Assembly: GCF_022810445.1 (NCBI RefSeq)
Contig: NZ_JAACGD010000031.1
Coordinates: 1-5,791, forward strand
Reading direction: 5' to 3'
Origin: Candidatus Cardinium sp. cBcalN2
GTDB lineage: Bacteria; Bacteroidota; Bacteroidia; Cytophagales; Amoebophilaceae
DNA length: 5,791 nt
The position numbers and the translations under genes were made by a program. This document shows, one piece after another, positions 1 through 4,945 of this stretch; within the stretch, counting starts at the first letter, position 1, and every line of letters begins with the position of its first letter. The notes below the pieces were generated by a model. The model was not told the origin of the DNA, did no database searches, and saw only the letters and a program-made list of their open reading frames with translations.

Positions 1-19
1 AAATATCAACTACTACAGC

Positions 20-253
20 TTATAGAAGCTTCTGTATATCGGATCTTGCTAACCCAGTAAGGAAGGTAATATCTTCTAGCCTATACCCATTTTTAACCAT
101 AGATTGAGCTATTTCTAATTTCCCTTCTAATTTCCCTTCTAATTTCCCTTCTAATTTCCCTTCTAATTTCCCTTCTAGTTTTCCTTCATTTCTAGCTTTT
201 TCTATAGTATTAGCTTCTATTCTGAGCCATTTTAAGTGATCTTCGTAAGCCAT
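20..253 (-). other. Possible internally started short Rpn product (RpnS-like, 77 aa)
   Basis: Within the Rpn gene, Met223 (ATG at 253-251) is preceded on the coding strand by CAGGAAAGA, a Shine-Dalgarno-like AGGA just upstream. Nothing similar precedes the main start. Starting there would give a 77-residue protein comprising a helix, the GKLE repeats and the C-terminal LTGLARSDIQ domain, without the nuclease. Some enterobacterial rpn genes are known to make such short C-terminal proteins that counteract the full-length nuclease. That the same happens here is inference only, and Bacteroidetes make little use of Shine-Dalgarno pairing. Met215 is an alternative internal start (85 aa). Confidence 0.2.
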
Positions 254-919
254 TCTTTCCTGATCGGTAAAGTTCATGGTGTCTAATAGATGTAAGGCTT
301 TCTTAAGCTTCTCATTAGCTAATGGTTCGGGTAAGTTGTCTTTGTTGAGTAAGTCATTTCTAGTCAGAAATGCGGTCCAAATATCCAGAGCGTTTTTTAT
401 TTTCTGCAATAAACTGGTTAAGTCTTCATTAGGGTCCTTACTGAACTTACTAAGTTCTATGGTATGCAATTCTAGATCCGTAAAGTAAGGCAAGCCACTC
501 TCTTTTTCAGTGATATGGAATACGTTATGATACTTTTTGCTATCTGTTATGGAAATAAAATTAAGAATATGAATACCTATGGCCTTATTGAGCGTAGCAT
601 AATTTTGTGAGACTTTTAGCTGCTCTGTATATAACTTAGCCCAGTAGTATAGCGCTCTTTTATCATAATCTGACTCATCAGTGATTTGGATTTCTATATT
701 AAACCTTTTTCCTGTTTGGCCCACTGCTTTGATATCTAGTATGGAGAGTTTATCGTTGCTAAAGCTTTTTGGGTTATAGGGGTTTAGTATGGTAACCTCT
801 ACCACTTGATCTTCTGGTGCTACAGTCGCATTGATTAAGTCGATCAGTAGATCTTTATTTTCTTCTACACCAAATATTTTTTTGAAGGCAATATCTACTT
901 TTGGGGTAATTTTTTCCAT
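20..919 (-). CDS. Rpn family recombination-promoting nuclease / putative transposase (PD-(D/E)XK)
   Basis: This 299-residue protein matches the Rpn/PDDEXK_2 family, whose members are DNA endonucleases linked to RecA-independent recombination, transposase-like spread and, in some cases, phage defence. The N-terminus carries the family hallmark DIAFKKIFG (residues 9-17). The nuclease core is visible as D62 in LSILDIKA, followed by E76 and Q78 in FNIEIQ, fitting the D...ExQ/K active-site pattern. The family block YDKRALYYWAKLYTEQL follows at about residues 85-101. The C-terminal third is helical and charged, with six GKLE units at 246-269, and ends in a small domain containing LEDITFLTGLARSDIQKLL. 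The length is normal and no frame break is seen, so the gene looks intact. The ATG at 917-919 is chosen because it sits directly before the hallmark motif. It has an A-rich leader and no Shine-Dalgarno sequence, as is usual in Bacteroidetes. The family assignment is firm; the biological role in this organism is unknown. Confidence 0.92.
   Translation of the reverse strand: MEKITPKVDIAFKKIFGVEENKDLLIDLINATVAPEDQVVEVTILNPYNPKSFSNDKLSILDIKAVGQTGKRFNIEIQITDESDYDKRALYYWAKLYTEQLKVSQNYATLNKAIGIHILNFISITDSKKYHNVFHITEKESGLPYFTDLELHTIELSKFSKDPNEDLTSLLQKIKNALDIWTAFLTRNDLLNKDNLPEPLANEKLKKALHLLDTMNFTDQERMAYEDHLKWLRIEANTIEKARNEGKLEGKLEGKLEGKLEGKLEGKLEIAQSMVKNGYRLEDITFLTGLARSDIQKLL
113..184 (-). repeat. 12-bp in-frame tandem repeat coding for (GKLE)x6
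   Basis: The plus-strand unit CTAATTTCCCTT recurs with a period of exactly 12 bp. Most copies are identical and the copy nearest 175-186 is diverged (CTAGTTTTCCTT). On the coding strand each unit gives Gly-Lys-Leu-Glu, six in all (residues 246-269 of the Rpn protein), probably as a continuous charged helix or coiled coil. The near identity of copies at the DNA level indicates recent expansion by slippage. Because the unit is a multiple of three, copy-number changes keep the frame. Confidence 0.95.
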
Positions 920-941
920 GTTTTATTTCATTATGCAGTCT

Positions 942-969
942 AACATATAAGGCATCCTATACTAGGCAA
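942..969 (-). promoter_or_regulatory. Possible promoter of the Rpn gene
   Basis: On the minus strand the octamer TATATGTT (949-942) lies 22 nt before the ATG, with a TTG (969-967) 17 nt further upstream. This loosely fits the Bacteroidetes -33 TTG / -7 TAnnTTTG promoter. The same octamer occurs 24 nt before uvrA, which adds some weight. The -7 match is imperfect, so this is a suggestion only. Confidence 0.25.
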
Positions 970-990
970 GATAGATAGTTTTTTTAAAAT

Positions 991-1074
991 TTACTTGGTT
1001 TTACTTAGTTTTTCTAGTTGTTTGACCAGATCAACTGGCAAGCTGTATAATCCGTAGCGGTTGTCACACCTGGT
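991..1074 (-). pseudogene. Possible C-terminal remnant of an unidentified gene
   Basis: After an upstream stop at 1077-1075, the minus-strand frame reads 27 residues, including NRYGLYSLPVDLVKQLEKL, ending in a TAA at 993-991. Composition and codon choice look protein-like: an amphipathic, Lys/Leu-rich C-terminal helix. There is no start codon and I do not recognise the family. It lies on the Rpn strand, 71 bp upstream of that gene's start. It could be the tail of a lost gene or a chance open frame. Confidence 0.25.
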
Positions 1075-1088
1075 TTATCTTATTCAGC

Positions 1089-1268
1089 TCACACCCACGG
1101 ATGTGGGTTATGCCCTGCAACTGTTTTTCTTTTCATCTGTACACTGTGTTTTCTAATCGCCGCTTTTTCCAAGGGCGCGTTTTGCTTAGCTATCTTTACC
1201 ATATTTTTCCCATTCGTCCCTAAGCAACTGCATGATTTACTACTCGTTTGAACCAATAGAAAAAGCAT
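1089..1268 (-). CDS. Doubtful 59-aa hypothetical protein
   Basis: The minus-strand frame runs from an ATG at 1268-1266 to a TGA at 1091-1089. The second half, from Met24 (MVKIAKQNAPLEKAAIRKH), is strongly basic and ends in GHNPHPWV. I know no family for it. The stop falls beside the 1093-1108 hairpin, so the last codons lie inside that stem. The opposite strand is also open over most of this length, so coding status is uncertain. It overlaps the start of the Fic relic by a few bases. Confidence 0.15.
   Translation of the reverse strand: MLFLLVQTSSKSCSCLGTNGKNMVKIAKQNAPLEKAAIRKHSVQMKRKTVAGHNPHPWV
1093..1108. repeat. Short perfect GC-rich inverted repeat
   Basis: ACCCAC at 1093-1098 and GTGGGT at 1103-1108 form a 6-bp stem with a GGAT loop. 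There is no T-tract directly after it on either strand, so it is not a typical terminator. Such small hairpins also occur near the ends of IS200/IS605-type elements, but no transposase of that type is visible here. Confidence 0.4.
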
Positions 1269-1732
1269 GACTTATTTCAGTTTCTTTATCCTTCCTATTA
1301 TTTTAAAAGATACCATTTTGATTATTACCAAAAGCTTGACCACGTCCGAACAGCTGTGACTTTGAAGGATGGGATTGTTCTTTATCTAAAAGCTATAAGG
1401 GATAGTGCCAGAGATGCATACATAAGAGCCAAAGATATAGAATCATTGGAAATGAGGTTACAAAAAATGATTCAGCAGGATGTAACCTTTTTAAAAATAA
1501 GGGAAACAACCACCATGGCTTTGCATTTTTTATTTATGCAACCATTACTACTATTGTTGAAGTTAGCCAAGCAACCGGTAAAGCATATCATACAATCCGT
1601 AATCTATTTAAAGCATTTCAAGAGCTAGGTCTGGTCGTTGAACAAACGTTTTATAGACGCAATAAAGTCTATCGCTTTCAACCCTATCTAACACTTTTAG
1701 AAAAAGAATACAGCGAATCGGGTCCATCCTGA
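1260..1732 (+). pseudogene. Fic family protein, truncated and frameshifted
   Basis: Two consecutive frames together read as the back half of a Fic (AMP-transferase type) protein. The first frame, open from 1260, gives PSYYFKRYHFDYYQKLDHVR and then IVLYLKAIRDSARDAYIRAK, the helices that follow the FIC motif in Fic/DOC proteins with a C-terminal winged helix. Near 1542-1546 the reading shifts by one base. The next frame gives TIVEVSQATGKAYHTIRN and LGLVVEQTFYRRNKVYRFQ, the winged-helix tail, ending at TGA 1730-1732. The first frame alone ends uselessly at 1628. The catalytic HPFxDGNGR motif and the whole N-terminal half are absent or eroded beyond recognition. A GTG at 1356 could start a 90-residue ORF, but it would begin inside a Fic helix. 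Fic enzymes modify target proteins with AMP; this copy cannot. The pseudogene call is confident, its left edge is not. Confidence 0.8.
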
Positions 1733-1786
1733 CCATAAACGAGTTTGGCAAGCAGTCTATTGTAGATATCTTTCAATACTACTATA

Positions 1787-1816
1787 TTGGGTTTTTTACC
1801 CAAGGCTTGGTTTTTT
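1787..1816 (+). terminator. Possible terminator after the Fic relic
   Basis: TTGGGT (1787-1792) and ACCCAA (1798-1803) form a 6-bp stem over a five-T loop. A short GGCTTGG follows and then six T at 1811-1816. The right arm overlaps a second small palindrome, CCAAGGCTTGG (1800-1810), which runs directly into the T-tract. Either fold could stop transcription coming from the Fic region before uvrA. The stems are short, so the call is tentative. Confidence 0.35.
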
Positions 1817-1825
1817 GTTTACCAT

Positions 1826-1856
1826 TTTCGTGCACAAATACATCTAGCTATATGTT
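1826..1856 (+). promoter_or_regulatory. Possible uvrA promoter
   Basis: TATATGTT at 1849-1856 lies 24 nt before the uvrA ATG, with TTTCG at 1826-1830 in the place expected for a Bacteroidetes -33 element. The same octamer occurs at nearly the same distance before the Rpn gene. The match to the TAnnTTTG consensus is partial. Confidence 0.25.
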
Positions 1857-1880
1857 CCATTATTCTACTCTATACCATTC

Positions 1881-4691
1881 ATGCCTGGTCACTTGTTAGA
1901 CTTAGATACACTAAGCCCAAAAGATTTTATTATCATAAGGGGTGCTAAAATGCATAACCTTAAAAATGTAAGCGTAGCCATTCCACGCAACCAACTGGTA
2001 GTCGTTACGGGGTTATCCGGTTCTGGCAAATCCTCTTTGATTTTGGATACCCTTTTTGTAGAAGCCCAGCGGATGTATATAGAGAGTGTGAGTGCCTATG
2101 CACGGCAGTTTCTAGGCAAACTAGAAAAACCCTTGGTGGATACCATTCAAGGCCTCTCTCCCGCTATTGCCATTCGCCAACAGGTCTCTAATCATAACCC
2201 GCGTTCTACCGTAGGTACCCTGACAGAGCTTTGTGACTATCTAGCTTTACTTTATGCCCGTATTGGTACAACTTACTCGCCCATTAGTGGCCAAAAGGTA
2301 GAAAAAGATAGCGTTTCTGATGTAGTCGATTACATTCAACAGCAAGCAGATGGCACGAAGGTATGGATCCTCTATCCTATGGTAGTGGCCGATCAAGCAG
2401 CCTTAACGCAAAAGTTAAAGGTCGAACAGGGCAAAGGGTTTACCAGAGTCATGCAGGATAATCAACTTTTTGATATAGACGAACTATTGACCAGTAGTCA
2501 AGTCTTATCATTAGACCAGCCTATCTACGGGTTAGTAGACCGAGTCATCGTTAAAAAAGAGGACCAAGACAACCAATATAGAATAGCCGACTCTGTTCAA
2601 GTAGCCTTTTTTGAAGGGATGGGCCATGCAGTAGTCGTGTTAGTTGGGTTGGAGCAAAAATCTTTTTCAGATCGATTTGAACGAGATGGCATGGCTTTTG
2701 CGCTACCTACTCTTGCTTTTTTTAGTTTTAATACCCCTCATGGTGCCTGTAAGGTCTGTTCTGGTCTAGGCCAATTGATTCGTATAGACCCCAAGAAAGT
2801 TATACCCAACCCAGTTCTTTCTCTTGTAGAAGGGGCTATAGCTCCCTGGAATGGGCCCACTATGTCTAAATGGTTAGCCCCCCTTTTGGCCAACCATACT
2901 ACCTTAGATTTTCCAATTCACACCCCCTATAACAGCTTGACGCCAGATCAGCAACACTTTTTATGGAAAGGGAATTCAGATTTTATAGGTATTGATCGAT
3001 TCTTTGATTTTTGTGTCACCCAAACTGATAAAATACAATATCGGGTTTTGCTATCCCGTTACCGCAGTAAAACGATATGTGCCGATTGTAAAGGCAGTCG
3101 CCTGCGCGCAGATGCTCATTATGTTAAAATCGCTGATTATTCCCTAATCGATCTATTGTTGATGCCCATCCATGACTTGATACCCTTTTTTGAGCAGCTG
3201 TCCCTTACAGCGCGTCAGGCAACTATTGCCCAAAGAATTCTAGTAGAAGTTAAAAACAGACTCCGTTATTTAGCTCAGGTGGGCTTAGACTATTTAACCC
3301 TTGGCAGGTCTATGTCTACTCTATCTGGTGGAGAGCATCAACGAATTAAATTAGCCACTGCATTAGGAAGTCCCCTTTTTGGCACCATTTATATCTTGGA
3401 TGAACCCACTATTGGGCTGCATCCTCGTGATACCGATCAGTTGGTAGCGTTGCTAGTAGATTTAAAAAACCAAGGTAATACCGTTATTGTAGTAGAGCAC
3501 GAAGCCTTGGTCATGCGTGCGGCTGATGCACTTATTGAGATAGGCCCTGAAGCAGGCACTGGTGGTGGTAGGTTGGTTTTTCAGGGAACCTTTCAAGCAT
3601 TGCTCCAAGCCAACACCCATACCGCACGCTACCTCAATGGTAGCGCTGCGGTTCCCCTGCCTAGTTATAAACGTCCTTGGCGTTATGGTCTACATATTCA
3701 CAGGGCCACCCTCCATAACCTGCAGGACGTGAGTGTAACCATCCCCCTGCATATCTTAACCGTTGTTACAGGTGTAAGTGGATCAGGCAAGTCTACGTTG
3801 ATCAAAGAAATCCTCTATCCTGCTTTGGTGCAACACCTTACCAAACCTTCGGCTATTTTGGGACTACCCGCTCTGCCATCCGGTCTATTGAGTGGTGATA
3901 TAGCGCGTATTCAAGCCGTAGAATTGGTCCATCAAAATCCATTAGGAAAATCTTCTCGGTCTAATCCTGCCACCTATTTAGCCATCTATGATGCCATTCG
4001 AGACCTTTTTGCCCAGACTGATCTGGCCCGTTCTCGCGATTACCAGTCGGGTCACTTTTCTTTTAACTCAGAAAAGGGGCAATGTCCTGCTTGTCGAGGA
4101 GAAGGCCAGCAAAAGATAGAGATGCAATTTATGGCAGATATCTACCTATTATGTGAACACTGCAAGGGAAGTCGCTTTAAGCCTGAAATAACCGATGTAA
4201 CCTATGCTGGAAAAAACATAGCCCAAGTACTCAGTATGACCGTAGAGGAAGCATTACGTTTTTTTGCTACCCATGCTGCCATTTGCCATAAGTTACAAGT
4301 TTTACAAAAAGTAGGTTTAGGATATATACAATTAGGCCAATCCTCTAGTTCCTTAAGTGGCGGGGAGGGGCAGCGGCTTAAGTTGGCCTATTATTTAGAA
4401 AAAGAGTTAACGGATCAACCCATCCTGTTTATATTTGATGAGCCCACTACTGGGCTCCATATGCATGACGTAGCGCAATTATTAAACGCCATGCATGCCC
4501 TGATTGATCAAGGGCATACTGTTCTGGTCATTGAGCACCATATTGATGTGATTAAGTGTGCAGATTGGGTCATTGATTTAGGCCCCGATGGCGGTAAACA
4601 GGGCGGTAAAATAGTATTTGCCGGTAGCCCAGAAGCCTTGATAAAAGAGCCTAAAAACCATACAGCCTATTATTTAAAGGAAAAAATGTAG
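1881..4691 (+). CDS. uvrA: UvrA, excinuclease ABC subunit A
   Basis: UvrA is the ATP-driven DNA-damage sensor of nucleotide excision repair; as a dimer it loads UvrB at lesions in the cytoplasm. The 936 residues are close to the usual 940. NBD I has Walker A GLSGSGKSS (44-52), then YARQFLGKLEKP and NPRSTVGTLTE. The UvrB-binding region occupies about 130-250, so this is not the shorter UvrA2 type that lacks it. The ABC signature LSGGEHQR is at 481-488 and Walker B ends in D507-E508 of LDEPTIGLH. NBD II has Walker A GVSGSGKST (631-639), signature LSGGEGQR (825-832) and Walker B D853-E854. The C-terminal zinc module is complete (C735, C738, C758, C761). In the first zinc module only C290/C293 remain: the usual earlier CxxC is replaced by FERDGMAF, as I recall for many Bacteroidetes UvrA proteins. 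C400/C403 are also present. The ATG at 1881 leaves about 14 residues more than E. coli before the conserved RGAKMHNLKN; Met24 is too far inside this block to be the start. It appears to be transcribed alone. Confidence 0.97.
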   Translation: MPGHLLDLDTLSPKDFIIIRGAKMHNLKNVSVAIPRNQLVVVTGLSGSGKSSLILDTLFVEAQRMYIESVSAYARQFLGKLEKPLVDTIQGLSPAIAIRQQVSNHNPRSTVGTLTELCDYLALLYARIGTTYSPISGQKVEKDSVSDVVDYIQQQADGTKVWILYPMVVADQAALTQKLKVEQGKGFTRVMQDNQLFDIDELLTSSQVLSLDQPIYGLVDRVIVKKEDQDNQYRIADSVQVAFFEGMGHAVVVLVGLEQKSFSDRFERDGMAFALPTLAFFSFNTPHGACKVCSGLGQLIRIDPKKVIPNPVLSLVEGAIAPWNGPTMSKWLAPLLANHTTLDFPIHTPYNSLTPDQQHFLWKGNSDFIGIDRFFDFCVTQTDKIQYRVLLSRYRSKTICADCKGSRLRADAHYVKIADYSLIDLLLMPIHDLIPFFEQLSLTARQATIAQRILVEVKNRLRYLAQVGLDYLTLGRSMSTLSGGEHQRIKLATALGSPLFGTIYILDEPTIGLHPRDTDQLVALLVDLKNQGNTVIVVEHEALVMRAADALIEIGPEAGTGGGRLVFQGTFQALLQANTHTARYLNGSAAVPLPSYKRPWRYGLHIHRATLHNLQDVSVTIPLHILTVVTGVSGSGKSTLIKEILYPALVQHLTKPSAILGLPALPSGLLSGDIARIQAVELVHQNPLGKSSRSNPATYLAIYDAIRDLFAQTDLARSRDYQSGHFSFNSEKGQCPACRGEGQQKIEMQFMADIYLLCEHCKGSRFKPEITDVTYAGKNIAQVLSMTVEEALRFFATHAAICHKLQVLQKVGLGYIQLGQSSSSLSGGEGQRLKLAYYLEKELTDQPILFIFDEPTTGLHMHDVAQLLNAMHALIDQGHTVLVIEHHIDVIKCADWVIDLGPDGGKQGGKIVFAGSPEALIKEPKNHTAYYLKEKM

Positions 4692-4776
4692 GAATTAGTT
4701 GCATCTTATTTTTTTTTATACTATCATTGTAGCAAATTTACTTAAGCGGGTTTTTCTACCAAGCTGTTCATACAGT

Positions 4777-4851
4777 ATGATCATAAATAAATTAGTAAGT
4801 TTAGCTTGCATAGTCTTATGCTATGTCTTATTTTTGCCTAAAAGCCCGTAG
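4777..4851 (+). pseudogene. 24-codon signal-peptide-like micro-ORF, perhaps the start of a lost secreted protein
   Basis: The frame from ATG 4777 to TAG 4849-4851 reads MIINKLVSLACIVLCYVLFL plus four residues. This is a Lys-containing N-terminus followed by a hydrophobic stretch rich in Leu, Val and Cys, much like the beginning of an exported protein or lipoprotein. Nothing recognisable follows in any frame before the next gene. It could be the stump of a deleted gene, a tiny membrane peptide or chance in AT-rich DNA. Confidence 0.2.
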
Positions 4852-4887
4852 TAGTACTGTTGAGTAAAAAATTTTTAAGCAAAATAG

Positions 4888-4923
4888 TTAACTTTAGTCA
4901 AGTAGTTATAATTTAAGTAGTTA
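4888..4923 (+). promoter_or_regulatory. Possible promoter region of the lipoprotein gene, with TAGTTA repeats
   Basis: A TATAAT (4907-4912) within TATAATTTAAG lies about 33 nt before the ATG. The hexamer TAGTTA occurs at 4885-4890, 4903-4908 and 4918-4923; the latter two sit in identical AAGTAGTTA nonamers 15 bp apart that flank the TATAAT. This could be a promoter with a direct-repeat binding site. In DNA this AT-rich the support is modest. Confidence 0.25.
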
Positions 4924-4945
4924 ATAATCAATAAATTCAATCAAA

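Larger units (their letters stand above)
920..1260. other. Gene-poor stretch between the Rpn gene and the Fic relic
   Basis: No intact gene is evident. Next to the Rpn start are a possible promoter and a 10-bp imperfect tandem repeat (TTACTTGGTT / TTACTTAGTT, 991-1010). Then come a short minus-strand ORF tail, a GC-rich hairpin and overlapping short open frames on both strands. The plus frame 1051-1251 is open and hydrophobic but has no ATG and resembles nothing I know. The stretch probably consists of eroded gene remains, and parts near 1190-1260 could be the unreadable catalytic part of the Fic gene. Confidence 0.5.
4692..4945. other. AT-rich intergenic region between uvrA and the lipoprotein gene
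   Basis: There is no convincing gene. A run of nine T at 4711-4719 lies about 20 nt after the uvrA stop but has no clear stem before it. The region then holds a signal-peptide-like micro-ORF and, near the lipoprotein start, repeats of TAGTTA with a TATAAT. A 5-bp inverted repeat (GCATA 4808-4812, TATGC 4817-4821), followed by T-rich sequence, is too weak to call a terminator. Confidence 0.6.

Noticed and set aside
113..184. CRISPR-like array
   Set aside because: The 12-bp units are contiguous without spacers and are in frame within a protein; it is a coding tandem repeat.
276..488. 70-codon plus-strand ORF
   Set aside because: It lies fully inside the intact Rpn gene on the other strand, is not like any protein I know and is best explained as a shadow frame.
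1093..1108. End of an IS200/IS605-type element
   Set aside because: There is only a 6-bp hairpin, with no TnpA/TnpB sequence nearby and no second end seen.
1051..1251. Plus-strand hydrophobic frame as a membrane protein gene, or as the catalytic half of the Fic gene
   Set aside because: It has no start codon and follows a stop at 1048-1050. The FFPFVP stretch resembles an HPF motif only faintly and the essential DGNGR is absent, so I do not extend the Fic relic this far.
1881..4691. UvrA2-type (drug-resistance) paralogue
   Set aside because: The UvrB-binding region between the first Walker A and the first zinc module is present and the length is 936, whereas UvrA2 proteins lack that region and are shorter.
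4808..4840. Rho-independent terminator for uvrA
   Set aside because: The stem is only 5 bp and AT-rich, the T-tract starts about 9 nt later, and it is more than 100 nt from the uvrA stop.
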